Source: Parasedimentitalea denitrificans (lineage in GTDB: Bacteria > Pseudomonadota > Alphaproteobacteria > Rhodobacterales > Rhodobacteraceae). Taken from it: a stretch of DNA of 64,000 bases. This document shows positions 1 to 8,234 of this stretch, piece after piece. How positions within the stretch are numbered: the stretch's first letter is position 1; every line of letters starts with the position of its first letter. Below the pieces are notes generated by a model that searched no databases, was not told the DNA's origin, and saw only the letters and a list, made by a program, of their open reading frames with translations. Made by a program: the position numbers and the translations under genes. The stretch lies in contig NZ_QHLQ01000014.1 of NCBI RefSeq assembly GCF_011813015.1, forward strand, positions 1 through 64,000, given 5' to 3'.

Positions 1-432
1 TCACAGGCAACGCGCCGCATAATCAAACCAACCAGATGAGCCAAACTCTCACTTAGTTTAGGCCGCCTTTGGACCCAAAAACTCTGCCGACGCACATTCG
101 ATCTGTTGGGAATCCCCTTTAGGATCCATTAGACCGCGCAAAAGGTTTTTTGTGTTTTTTGAAAATTCTGCAAGCAAGGTGGGGACTCATCGAAATTGTT
201 TGGAGATTGTGACCGTATCGAGTGTCAGCGATCCTCTTGGAAGTTGCAACTGCTAAGGTTGATCCGGAGAGGAGTGTATACGTTTCCTAGTTGCTAGATC
301 GTAGGATGTGCTCCATTGGCTTTGGTAGGTCAGTTTAGGATGATCCTTTATGATGCTCTTTCCTGTATTTGGCTTTTTTTCCATCGTGCTTCGGCATCGT
401 AGATTGTCATGTCTACTACAACCTCAATGCTT
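1..432. other. Intergenic stretch, no gene recognised
   Basis: No reading frame here looks like a real gene on either strand, and I saw no RNA gene or strong inverted repeat. It lies downstream of the recombinase remnant that is read on the minus strand. It may be more debris of the same mobile element, but nothing in it can be assigned. Confidence 0.4.
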
Positions 433-453
433 TCAAACAACGCAAGTTATTCG

Positions 454-488
454 TGTTCGACAACGCTGGTTGTGAGCTCCCGCAACCA
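454..488. repeat. Left copy of 35-bp imperfect direct repeat
   Basis: This 35-bp segment matches 11191-11225 at 29 of 35 positions in the same orientation. Read on the minus strand both encode the recombinase-tail sequence AG..NQRCRT. The two copies bracket the catabolic island. Confidence 0.6.
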
Positions 489-723
489 GCGTTACAGAAC
501 GCCCCGGAGCATAATCGCTGCGGGCGTTTTGCGTTTGGCCCATTGACAACAAGCCCGCCATTTCGCTCACCAGTTCAATGGCCAGAGTGCCGTCGTCCGG
601 AATGAGCAGTATCGCGGACAAAAGAGACCGGATGATCGAAGCCGCATCAGTCTTTAAATTTGAGACATCGAGCGCCTCCGCGAGGTTTGCGACTTGATCA
701 CGGTACTTATCTGAAAATCCAGG

Positions 724-756
724 GGGGGAGCATACGAGCCAGGGGGAGTATACGAG
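724..756. repeat. 15-bp tandem duplication, period 18
   Basis: GGGGGAGCATACGAG at 724-738 recurs as GGGGGAGTATACGAG at 742-756 (14 of 15 identical). It adds six codons in frame to the recombinase remnant and is probably replication slippage. Confidence 0.7.
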
Positions 757-925
757 ACTTTCGTCAGGAACCGTCGCAAGTTTCTTCTCTAGCTTTGGTT
801 TGTCTTCCTCGAGGCTATCAAGTTTGTCAGTAGGAAGTCATCGCCTAGGTCTCAAACGCTTTCTGGTGTAACACTGTGCAAGTTTTGGGCTGGTAGGAAT
901 GCCCAATGTAATCCCTGAATGTGTT

Positions 926-1777
926 CTAAGTCTCCGCAACAATAGGGTTTTTGAGCTGTCCGACGTTTTCGATTTCAACCTCAACCAGATCGCCTGCCTT
1001 CATGAACAGTTGCGGAGACCGGGTGAAACCCACGCCGCCTGGTGTGCCCGTTACAATCAGGTCTCCTGGAACAAGCGGGGTGAAGCGGGAAATGTATGAA
1101 ATTTGGCTGGCGATATTATGGATCATCTGATCGGTCCGTGCAGACTGTACGATCTGCCCGTTCAACCGGCATGTAATGGCCAGATCTTGTGGGTCGCCAA
1201 CTTCGTCTTTTGTCACAAGATAGGGGCCAAATGCTCCGGTTGAGATGAAGTTCTTACCGGGTAAGAATTGTGTGGTGTGGGTCTGCCAGTCCCGAATTGA
1301 GCCGTCATTGTAACAGGAATACCCTACAATATTGCTCAGTGCCTCGCCTTCGGACACCTTAAAACATGGCTTGCCTATGACCGCCACGAGCTCGGCCTCG
1401 TAGTCCAGCTCACGTGATTCAGTCGGAAGCATAATTGGGGCGCCATGTCCGCATTGCGAGGCCGCAAATCGCGTGAACAGCGTTGGAAAGCCGGTGGGGG
1501 CGTGGTTGGTTTCGACCCGGTGCTCTTCGTAATTCAGGCCAACGCAGATGATCTTGTCTGGATCCGGGATCGGCGGCAGAAACGTGATTTCGTCTTCCTG
1601 TATGAGCGCCGAACGCTCAATCGCTTCATTGGCGAGTCGCTTGAATTCCGGGTCGCCAATAAAGGACCTGAGGGATGGGAAGCGTCCTTGCAAACGCTCC
1701 CCAATGTTGGAAACCCCTTGATCGGTGCGGACACCCCAAGACTGTTTTCCATTATGCGAAAAAGTCAGAAACCTCAT
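926..1777 (-). CDS. Fumarylacetoacetate hydrolase family protein
   Basis: A 283-residue FAH-fold metal-dependent hydrolase or decarboxylase of the kind acting on acylpyruvate-like or hydroxyacid intermediates. Visible hallmarks are the YEAEL motif (about residues 126-130) and ND at about 157-158, supplying the acidic metal ligands, then the C-terminal GDLIVTGTPGGVG loop. I start at ATG 1777 because it has AAGGG nine bases upstream and gives the usual MRFLTF beginning; a GTG at 1798 is possible and would overlap the upstream ridA-like stop. It is the last gene of a four-gene minus-strand operon (amidohydrolase, aldehyde dehydrogenase, RidA, FAH). The substrate cannot be read from the sequence; FAH members range from ureidoglycolate lyase to 2-hydroxyhepta-2,4-dienedioate isomerase. 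Confidence 0.88.
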   Translation of the reverse strand: MRFLTFSHNGKQSWGVRTDQGVSNIGERLQGRFPSLRSFIGDPEFKRLANEAIERSALIQEDEITFLPPIPDPDKIICVGLNYEEHRVETNHAPTGFPTLFTRFAASQCGHGAPIMLPTESRELDYEAELVAVIGKPCFKVSEGEALSNIVGYSCYNDGSIRDWQTHTTQFLPGKNFISTGAFGPYLVTKDEVGDPQDLAITCRLNGQIVQSARTDQMIHNIASQISYISRFTPLVPGDLIVTGTPGGVGFTRSPQLFMKAGDLVEVEIENVGQLKNPIVAET

Positions 1778-1790
1778 CGATTTGAGCCCT

Positions 1791-2276
1791 TCATGCACGT
1801 TTCTTTAATTGAACGGTCATCTCGATTTCTATCGGAGCGTCGATGGTTAGCTGGTCCTGATAAAGAGCCGCGCGGGCATGTTTGCCGCGGTCTTCGCCCA
1901 GAAGTTCGACCCAGAAATCCGAGGCGCCATTCAACACCTGCGGTGCGTCCTTAAAACCGGGCTTGGCGTTTATGTAGCCCACCATTTTGACGATACGCTC
2001 AACTCGATCGAGATCGCCAATCACATGTTTGATCATCGACAGGTGGTTGATGGCGGTCAGGCGGGCCGATTGATAGGCATCTTCTAGGGGAATTGCGCCA
2101 GCTTGACCTGGGTGGGGCATATAGTCTTCGCCGTTTTCGTCAACCTTGGTGCCTACCGTACCGGATACATAAAGAATTTCTCCGACCTCGGTCCCACAGG
2201 TATAGTTCGCCACCGGCTTGGGTGGGCGCGGCAGTTCGATCCCCATTTCTTCCAGGCGTTTTTCGATCTGAGACAT
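1791..2276 (-). CDS. RidA family (imine/enamine deaminase-like) protein
   Basis: A 161-residue protein of the YjgF/YER057c/UK114 (RidA) family, which hydrolyses reactive enamines and imines made by PLP enzymes and amine oxidases. The core has the expected ILYVSGTVG strand and a C-terminal HARAALYQDQLTIDAPIEIEM block containing the conserved arginine that binds the carboxylate of the imine. It is about 30 residues longer than E. coli RidA, the extra being mostly N-terminal. The start at ATG 2276 has GGAAGGGAA just upstream; a longer reading from 2426 would overlap the aldehyde dehydrogenase and has no such site. It lies 20 bp after the aldehyde dehydrogenase. With a PLP enzyme in the divergent operon, removal of a reactive imine is a reasonable inferred role. 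Confidence 0.88.
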   Translation of the reverse strand: MSQIEKRLEEMGIELPRPPKPVANYTCGTEVGEILYVSGTVGTKVDENGEDYMPHPGQAGAIPLEDAYQSARLTAINHLSMIKHVIGDLDRVERIVKMVGYINAKPGFKDAPQVLNGASDFWVELLGEDRGKHARAALYQDQLTIDAPIEIEMTVQLKKRA

Positions 2277-2296
2277 ATTGATTTCCCTTCCCTTGA

Positions 2297-3745
2297 TTAT
2301 CCGATGTTGAATGTAATGGTTTTGATTTCTGTGACTGCGCGCAGCGTGTGTTTGCCGCCCAAACGGCCAATGCCGCTGTTTTTCCCCGGAGCGCCGCCAA
2401 AAGGCAGGTGAAGCTCCCAGTAGCAACTTGGGTTGTTGATGTTCACGAGGCCGGCCTGAATGCGTTCACCAAAATTGAAGGCGCGGGACAGATCACGGGT
2501 GAACACGCCCGCCGCCAGTCCATGTCCGGCTGCGTTGGCGGTGCGGATCAGGTCTTCGTCATCTTCGCAGACCACAATGGGTGCTACCGGGCCAAATGTC
2601 TCGGCGGTGTTCAAGAGCGAGTCTATTGGCACATCATCGATAACTGTCGGCGCATAAAACAACTCCGAGCCATGTTCTGCGGCGACACGCCCGCCGGTCA
2701 GCAGTTTGCCACCCCGGTCAAGTCCATCTGCGACGTGTTGCGCGACCTTGGCCACGACCGAAGAGTTGTTGAGTGGGCCCATTGTTGTATTCTCGTCCAG
2801 CGGGTTGCCAAGTGTGATGGCTTCGGCACGTTCCTTCAGTTTCTGCGCCAGCGCCTCGTGGGTGTCGCGGGTTGTTAGGATCCTGCCGGTCGCCGCGCAG
2901 ACCTGTCCGGCGTTGAAGAAACAGCCAAAGGCCGCCGCATCTGCCGCCTTTTCGAGATCGGCATCATTGAGAACGATGACTGGGCCGTTGCCACCAAGCT
3001 CTAGCAGCATGGGTTTGCCCGCGCCTCGTTTGGAAATTATGCCGCCAGTCACCGGACTGCCGGTAAAGCCGATGCCGTCGGTTCCTGGATTTACGACAAT
3101 CTCGTCACCCACAACGTCGCCTGGCCCATGTACTAGGTTGATGGAACCTTCGGGCACTCCGGCCTCGACTATGCACTCCATAAGAGCACTGGCGCAGGCT
3201 GAGGTCGACGGGGCAGGGACCCAGACAACGCCGTTGCCCGCAGCCAGACAAGGCGCAAGGTATTCAACCGGGATGTTGATGGGGAAATTCCAAGGAGTAA
3301 TCACGGCATAGACACCGCGCGCCTTGCGGTAGCTGACCGCGCGCACGTTTGGCGTTTCGACCGGAATGTATTCGCCCTCCATCCATTTGATCAGCTCGGC
3401 CGCCTCGCGAAACCCTGTGGCTGCGGCGTCTACCTCGCCGTAGGCCTCAGAGATCAGTGGCTTGCCCTGTTCTGCTGAAAGGATTGACGCCAGACTGTCG
3501 CGTCGCGACTGAATTTGATCGGCTACCGCGTTGCACAGAGCTGCACGCTCCCAGGCGGTCATGGCGTCAAGGATCTTGTGTCCTTTGCGGGCTGCGATAA
3601 TCGCGCCTTGCGCGTCTATGCGGTCGCTTTTAGCAACCGATCCAATGACTGTGCCATCGGTGGGGTTGGTCGCGTTGAAGGTTTCGCCACTTGCTGCGTC
3701 ACACCATGCGCCTTCGATGAAATTTCGGTAAATCTGAGTCTGCAT
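2297..3745 (-). CDS. NAD(P)-dependent aldehyde dehydrogenase
   Basis: A 482-residue ALDH-superfamily enzyme oxidising an aldehyde to an acid. The catalytic set is visible: PWNFP with Asn at about 153, LELGG with the general-base Glu at about 249, and GQVCAATGR with the nucleophile Cys at about 283. One oddity is that the cofactor-binding segment reads VVWVPAPST, with Val (about 176) where most family members have Lys before Pro (…KPS/A…). This may alter NAD/NADP use. The start at ATG 3745 has AAAGGG upstream and lies 16 bp after the amidohydrolase stop. General features recall succinate-semialdehyde or (lact/vanillin) aldehyde dehydrogenases; the true substrate is presumably an intermediate of this operon's pathway. 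Confidence 0.92.
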   Translation of the reverse strand: MQTQIYRNFIEGAWCDAASGETFNATNPTDGTVIGSVAKSDRIDAQGAIIAARKGHKILDAMTAWERAALCNAVADQIQSRRDSLASILSAEQGKPLISEAYGEVDAAATGFREAAELIKWMEGEYIPVETPNVRAVSYRKARGVYAVITPWNFPINIPVEYLAPCLAAGNGVVWVPAPSTSACASALMECIVEAGVPEGSINLVHGPGDVVGDEIVVNPGTDGIGFTGSPVTGGIISKRGAGKPMLLELGGNGPVIVLNDADLEKAADAAAFGCFFNAGQVCAATGRILTTRDTHEALAQKLKERAEAITLGNPLDENTTMGPLNNSSVVAKVAQHVADGLDRGGKLLTGGRVAAEHGSELFYAPTVIDDVPIDSLLNTAETFGPVAPIVVCEDDEDLIRTANAAGHGLAAGVFTRDLSRAFNFGERIQAGLVNINNPSCYWELHLPFGGAPGKNSGIGRLGGKHTLRAVTEIKTITFNIG

Positions 3746-3761
3746 AATCAAATACCCTTTT

Positions 3762-4913
3762 CTATGCCAAATCTGCGGGGGATGTCTGGCCCGTGTGCAC
3801 CACGCCACGCGCGATCAGATGCGAGCAGCGCAGAGCCTTGTCGAATTCAATTGTCTCGCCAGTTGCATCAGTCAGAGAGTGCGCGCCGCCATTGCGATTG
3901 AACACAGCGATATTGGCAGTGCTACCAATCTGAATTCGACCGAGTTCAGGGCAACCGATAATTTTTGCAGGGGTAGTGGTGGTGGCGGCCAGCGCCTTGT
4001 CGAAGTTCACACCCAGGGCCAAAAGCTTGTTCAATGTGGTCAGGGCATCAAAGGCGGGGCCGTCGATGGACATGCAGTGGATGTCAGAGCTGATCAGATC
4101 GGGAACAAACCCTTCGCGCAGCATGTTGCGGCAGGTTTCAAAGCTAAAGCCCCCCATGCCGTGGCCGATATCGAACAACACACCACGTTCCTTGGCCATC
4201 CAGGCGATTTCGCGAATTTGGCCCTCTTTGACGGGCGCGTTTGGTTCGGGGCGACAGCAATGGGTCAGGATGTCTCCGGGCCGCAGATCTACGAGGATGT
4301 CCTCGATATGCGGCGGGTCTAGATCGATGTGGCACATCAGCGGCAGTTTGGCCTTCTCTGCCGCTTGTAGGCCGCGTTCCAGTGCGTTGGCACCGTTTTC
4401 ACCTGCCGCCAATCGCCCTGCGCGAACCTTAATGCCGACAATAATGTCCGCGAACTCCTCGGCGGCTTCAACGCAAGTCTCAACATCGAGCAGGGCAGGG
4501 TTTTCAGCCTCTCCAACCATGACTTTTGGTGAAAAGCCGTAGATGCCGGGGAACGAGATGTTCAGATAGGCCAGAGTGTTGAATGGGCTGGGCTTGTGAA
4601 TGAATTCGCGAAAGCCAAGAATATTGGCCGCGCCCGCAGATCCAGCATCGACAAAGGTGCCAGTGCCAGAGCGTGTCGCTGCGATCTCCGGCCGGACACC
4701 CAGGGCGGTTGCTCCCCAGTAGATATGCGTGTGTATATCAGTTAGTGCCGGGGTGACGAGGCTGCCAGTGGCATCAATTACGGTTGCACCTTCGGGCATG
4801 GTTACCGCGCCGATCTGCTCGACCTGGCCATCCTGCAAAAGAATGTCAGCAATTTCGCCGCCTTCGCCGGGCGTGACGTGGACTTCTCCGCCCTTGATAA
4901 CAACCTGTCTCAC
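3762..4913 (-). CDS. Amidohydrolase/deacetylase family metallohydrolase
   Basis: A 383-residue TIM-barrel amidohydrolase. Residues for a binuclear metal centre can be followed: DIHTH (His61, His63), Lys162 in GIKVRAG (the carboxylated lysine of subtype I enzymes), His195 in MCHID, His218 in THCC and Asp277 in SSDIH. This pattern fits the amidohydrolase/deacetylase group related to dihydroorotase, members of which cleave N-acyl or cyclic amide bonds. It begins with GTG at 4913, preceded by GGAG seven bases upstream, and is first in the minus-strand operon. The divergent promoter region at 4914-5154 contains three operator-like repeats. It probably performs the first hydrolytic step after import, but the substrate is unknown. 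Confidence 0.88.
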   Translation of the reverse strand: MRQVVIKGGEVHVTPGEGGEIADILLQDGQVEQIGAVTMPEGATVIDATGSLVTPALTDIHTHIYWGATALGVRPEIAATRSGTGTFVDAGSAGAANILGFREFIHKPSPFNTLAYLNISFPGIYGFSPKVMVGEAENPALLDVETCVEAAEEFADIIVGIKVRAGRLAAGENGANALERGLQAAEKAKLPLMCHIDLDPPHIEDILVDLRPGDILTHCCRPEPNAPVKEGQIREIAWMAKERGVLFDIGHGMGGFSFETCRNMLREGFVPDLISSDIHCMSIDGPAFDALTTLNKLLALGVNFDKALAATTTTPAKIIGCPELGRIQIGSTANIAVFNRNGGAHSLTDATGETIEFDKALRCSHLIARGVVHTGQTSPADLA

Positions 4914-5002
4914 ATTTGGTCTCCGTCATTTTGCTACATACGCGTCATAAATGAAGCAGAGCGTATATTGCCTGGTAACGCAAGAATTCAACAAGCGAAT
5001 TA

Positions 5003-5074
5003 CCGACTGGTCAGTCAATAACAGCTTGCCGACTGGTCAGTCAATAACGGCTTACCGACTAGTCAGTCAATATT
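5003..5074. promoter_or_regulatory. Triple operator-like repeat, 26-bp period
   Basis: Three near-identical units repeat every 26 bp. The cores are GACTGGTCAGTC at 5005-5016 and 5031-5042 and GACTAGTCAGTC at 5057-5068, each followed by AATA. Each core is a dyad (GACTG..CAGTC). Such short GAC/GTC dyads are typical of TetR-family operators. The third copy abuts a TTGACA -35 hexamer. The array sits between the divergent operons, so it probably binds the TetR protein encoded at 9340-9990. Confidence 0.8.
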
Positions 5075-5101
5075 GACAGGGAATTATTTTTGACCTACGA
5101 A
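5073..5101 (+). promoter_or_regulatory. Probable sigma-70 promoter of the ABC operon
   Basis: TTGACA (5073-5078) is followed after 17 bp by TACGAA (5096-5101). It lies 54 bp before the start of the solute-binding protein gene. The -35 hexamer touches the third operator repeat, which fits repression by occlusion. Confidence 0.5.
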
Positions 5102-5154
5102 TCGGTCACTCTTTGGCGGCGCAACCAAAAAAGAAATCAACGGGAGAAATACCT

Positions 5155-6405
5155 ATGTCCATTAAGAAAGCAGGAAGACTATCAACCGCAATTTGTTCCA
5201 TTGTCGGGGCTACCGTTCTGATGATCGGCACTTCGCAAGGGGTGTTTGCAAAAGACACGGTCCGCGTAAGATTCGCGGAGTACAGCACCAAGACGGGGCC
5301 CTTCTTCAAAGATCTGGCAGCCGAATTTAATGCAAGTCAGGATGACATCGAAGTTGTCGTCGAGCATTTGCCTTGGCCTGAGATGCAGCAGCAGCTGATC
5401 ACCGATATCTCAGCTGGAACTGCACCTGATATTTCGCATATGGCGACGCGCTGGATGGCGGGATTTGCTGTTGATGGTGCGCTGGCGCCGATTGACGATC
5501 TGATGTCCGACAATTTTGCCGATACGTTTGTTCCAACCTTCCTTGATCTGCAAAAAGTAGAAGGTCAAACATGGGGGCTGCCAATCGCGGCATCTGCACG
5601 CGGTATGTTCTACAATAAGGACCTTCTAGAGCAAGCGGGCGCTGCTGTTCCAACAAATTGGGAAGAGACTCAGGAAGCTGCTGCAAAGATCGCCGCACTA
5701 AGCGACGAGATCTATGGCATCGGAGTTCAGGGCGCTGGGCTGGATACCGAAGGGTACTGGTTTTACTCGCTTTGGACCCACGGCGGGGACATCGTTGGAC
5801 CGGACGGAAAAAGTGGTTTTGCATCTGAAGCTGCTGTTGCGGCGACCCAGAACTATATTGACCTGATCAAATCGGGGGTTACTCAGCCCGGCGTTTTGGG
5901 GGCAAACCGCGAAGATTTGCAAAATCTGTTCACCGCCGGCAAGCTCGGGATTGTTCTGTCTGGGCCGTGGCTGAATGCGCAGCTATCCCAAGAGGCACCT
6001 GATCTGAAATACGGTATTGCTGAAATTCCAATGGCAACAGATCGGGCAACTTATGGGGTGACTGATACCATTTCGATCCTGGCGGACTCGGAGGTCAAGG
6101 AATCTTCGATGAAGGTGTTGGAGTTCTTCTTCAACGACGCAAACCGTCTGGCCTTTGGTAAGAACGAGGGCTTTGTTCCGGTGCTCAATTCAATGGCGAA
6201 CGAGCCCTACTTTACCGAAGACCCCAACATGGCGGTTTTCTTGGATATGTCCTCGGTTGCAAAATTCGCGCCACTGGTGCCGCAATGGGAAGAAATGGCT
6301 GAAAGCCTGAAGACTTCGTTGGCAAAAGCCTATGCCGGTGATGAGGATCCTGCTGTGGCGCTTGCTGCCGCGGCAGATAAGATGAACGCTTTGATGAACG
6401 AGTAA
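5155..6405 (+). CDS. ABC importer solute-binding protein (family 1)
   Basis: A 416-residue periplasmic binding protein of the MalE/UgpB-like family 1, which delivers sugars or similar solutes to CUT1-type ABC importers. A signal peptide is clear: a basic start (MSIKKAGR), a hydrophobic core (ICSIVGATVLMIG) and cleavage near GVFA-KD. The mature part has the usual family features (PEMQQQLITDISAGTAPD; GMFYNKDLLEQAG; GIVLSGPW). I place the start at ATG 5155 with GGGAG upstream rather than at 5113, which would bury the signal peptide. It is first in a plus-strand operon with two permeases, an ATPase, tetR and the PLP enzyme. The ligand is unknown; the neighbouring enzymes suggest a nitrogen-containing or modified sugar-like compound. 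Confidence 0.93.
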   Translation: MSIKKAGRLSTAICSIVGATVLMIGTSQGVFAKDTVRVRFAEYSTKTGPFFKDLAAEFNASQDDIEVVVEHLPWPEMQQQLITDISAGTAPDISHMATRWMAGFAVDGALAPIDDLMSDNFADTFVPTFLDLQKVEGQTWGLPIAASARGMFYNKDLLEQAGAAVPTNWEETQEAAAKIAALSDEIYGIGVQGAGLDTEGYWFYSLWTHGGDIVGPDGKSGFASEAAVAATQNYIDLIKSGVTQPGVLGANREDLQNLFTAGKLGIVLSGPWLNAQLSQEAPDLKYGIAEIPMATDRATYGVTDTISILADSEVKESSMKVLEFFFNDANRLAFGKNEGFVPVLNSMANEPYFTEDPNMAVFLDMSSVAKFAPLVPQWEEMAESLKTSLAKAYAGDEDPAVALAAAADKMNALMNE

Positions 6406-6474
6406 TCGTCTAGCGTAACCCGGTGCCCGGCGGTCTAGCTGCCGGGCGCATCACCCCAAAGGCAGGCACCAATA

Positions 6475-7407
6475 ATGCAAGCGACGCAAACAAATGATCT
6501 GGCACCTTCTGGAAGGCGCGCACGCAAGCCCAGGGAAAGCCGCAACCTGTCCAATCTGGTGTTCATTCTGCCCAGCATCGCGCTGTCGCTTACAATCATC
6601 GGCTATCCGATCTTTGAAGTGCTCCGCATGGCAGTCATGGATGTGAACCGATTTGGCAAGATCCGGGGTTTTGAGGGATTTGGCAACTTTATCAAGATTT
6701 TCAGCGATCCTGTCTTTATCCAGTCCTCTTGGCAGACCCTAATCTGGACAGTGTCAGTGGTGGGGGGGACAGTTCTGGTCGCGGTCCCCGTGGCGATTGT
6801 TTTGAACGAGGATTTTCACGGCAGGTCCATCGCCCGCACGATCATTCTACTGCCTTGGGCGGTGTCGCTTGCGATGACTGCACTGGTGTGGCGGTTTGTT
6901 GTGAATGGGGACTTCGGAACCCTCAATCTCGCCCTGACCCAGTTAGGGCTGCCATTCAATAACCATCCCTGGCTGGCAGATGCGCAGTCAGCTTTTGCCA
7001 TCGAAATTTTGGTGGGTATTCTTGTGTCGGTGCCGTTTACCGTGACGATCATTCTGGGGGGGCTGACCTCCATTCCCGTGACCCTATACGAGGCGGCGGC
7101 GATGGACGGGGCGACGCGGTGGCAAAGCCTGAGACGGATTACGCTGCCGATGCTCAGCCCGTTTCTGCAGATCGCCATAGTGCTCAACGTAATCTACGTC
7201 TTTAATTCGTTTCCGATCATCTGGATCATGACCAATGGCGGGCCAGCCAACGGAACCGACATCCTGATCACCTATGTCTACAAACAGGCCTTTGCCTTTG
7301 GCAAACTCGATGTTGCAGCGGCTGGATCGGTTGTGATGTTCCTGATGCTGCTCTGCTTCTCGGTCCTTTATCTCTTTATGACCCGCAACCGGAGTACAGA
7401 CGGATGA
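6475..7407 (+). CDS. ABC sugar-type permease (MalF/UgpA-like)
   Basis: A 310-residue inner-membrane permease with six predicted spans. The N-terminus is basic and cytoplasmic (GRRARKPRESRN). The cytoplasmic EAA loop, which docks to the ATPase, reads EAAAMDGATRWQSLRRITLP (about residues 204-223) and matches the CUT1 signature. It forms a heterodimer with the next permease, whose ATG overlaps its TGA (ATGA at 7404-7407), so the two are translationally coupled. A 69-bp gap after the binding-protein gene contains a GC-rich hairpin (about 6419-6449), which could lower downstream expression relative to the binding protein. Confidence 0.93.
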   Translation: MQATQTNDLAPSGRRARKPRESRNLSNLVFILPSIALSLTIIGYPIFEVLRMAVMDVNRFGKIRGFEGFGNFIKIFSDPVFIQSSWQTLIWTVSVVGGTVLVAVPVAIVLNEDFHGRSIARTIILLPWAVSLAMTALVWRFVVNGDFGTLNLALTQLGLPFNNHPWLADAQSAFAIEILVGILVSVPFTVTIILGGLTSIPVTLYEAAAMDGATRWQSLRRITLPMLSPFLQIAIVLNVIYVFNSFPIIWIMTNGGPANGTDILITYVYKQAFAFGKLDVAAAGSVVMFLMLLCFSVLYLFMTRNRSTDG

Positions 7408-8234
7408 GCTCCAAAGCCAAATTTTCATTGCTATGTTGGGGCGCCTTGATGCCGCTGATGGTTGTGATCCTGTTTCCCTACGCGACGATGCTGTCCACCG
7501 CACTCAAGCGGAAAGATGAAATCTTTCAATTTGAGATTTCATGGCTGCCGGATGGCCTTTATCTTGGCAACTTTGTCGAGCTGTTCGTGAACCGCGGGTT
7601 TGGGCAGGCGATCTTTAATTCGATTTATATCAGTGTGGGGGCGACGCTTGTCTCTCTGCTTGTGGCTTTGCCGGCCGCATATGCGCTGTCTCGATTGAAG
7701 CTGCCCGGTAAGAGCACGTTTCGAACCTATCTTTTGATCACGCAGATGATCTCTCCGATCGTGCTGATTGTGGGCCTGTTCCGTCTCTTTGCTTATTTGG
7801 GGATGATCAATGATTTGAACGCGCTGGTGTTTGCGCATAGCGCCTTTTACATGGCCTTTGCGGTCTGGATGCTGCAAAGCTATTTCGACACGATCCCCAA
7901 AGATCTGGAAGAGGCCGCTTGGATGGATGGGGCTAGCCGTTTTGCCTCGTTCCGCCGTGTCTTTCTGCCGCTTTGTCTGCCGGGCATCGCAGTGACCTCG
8001 CTTTTTACATTTGTGAATAGCTGGAACGAATACGCCATGGCATTGACGATCCTGCGCGATGGATCGTTGCAAACCGCACCTGTAAGAATCGCTTTCCTGA
8101 CCGGCACGCTCTATGAGACGGAATGGAATATCATTATGGCTGCCACACTCATTGCAACATTACCCGTGGCTATCGTTTTTGCGTCAATCCAAAGCTATTT
8201 AATTCGGGGTTTGTCCCTTGGTGGAGTCAAATAG
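7404..8234 (+). CDS. ABC sugar-type permease (MalG/UgpE-like)
   Basis: A 276-residue permease, second half of the membrane channel of this CUT1-type importer. It has about six spans and an EAA loop reading EAAWMDGASRFASFRRVFLP (about residues 171-190). The first Met codon overlaps the preceding stop, and the ATPase ATG follows its TAG directly at 8235, so all three parts are co-translated. Its size and order (binding protein, MalF-like, MalG-like, ATPase) match canonical sugar ABC operons of roseobacters. Confidence 0.93.
   Translation: MSSKAKFSLLCWGALMPLMVVILFPYATMLSTALKRKDEIFQFEISWLPDGLYLGNFVELFVNRGFGQAIFNSIYISVGATLVSLLVALPAAYALSRLKLPGKSTFRTYLLITQMISPIVLIVGLFRLFAYLGMINDLNALVFAHSAFYMAFAVWMLQSYFDTIPKDLEEAAWMDGASRFASFRRVFLPLCLPGIAVTSLFTFVNSWNEYAMALTILRDGSLQTAPVRIAFLTGTLYETEWNIIMAATLIATLPVAIVFASIQSYLIRGLSLGGVK

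Larger units (their letters stand above)
433..837 (-). pseudogene. Serine-recombinase C-terminal remnant
   Basis: An open frame of 135 codons without a start codon. It begins just after an in-frame TGA at 838-840 and ends with TGA at 433-435. The translation has a helical stretch (KYRDQVANLAEALD), a beta-rich stretch (LIPDDGTLAIELVSEMAG) and the tail LVAGAHNQRCRT. This layout matches, from memory, the C-terminal end of large serine recombinases of alphaproteobacteria, which pair a coiled region with an 'IEL.GELAG.L' strand and an 'LVAG.' tail. The catalytic N-terminal domain is absent, so this is the end of a decayed integrase. An in-frame 6-codon tandem duplication lies inside it. Family assignment is by pattern memory, not search. 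Confidence 0.5.

Noticed and set aside
433..621. 62-residue minus-strand protein as a stand-alone gene
   Set aside because: Its apparent start is TTG inside a longer open frame that resembles a recombinase C-terminus, so it is a fragment.
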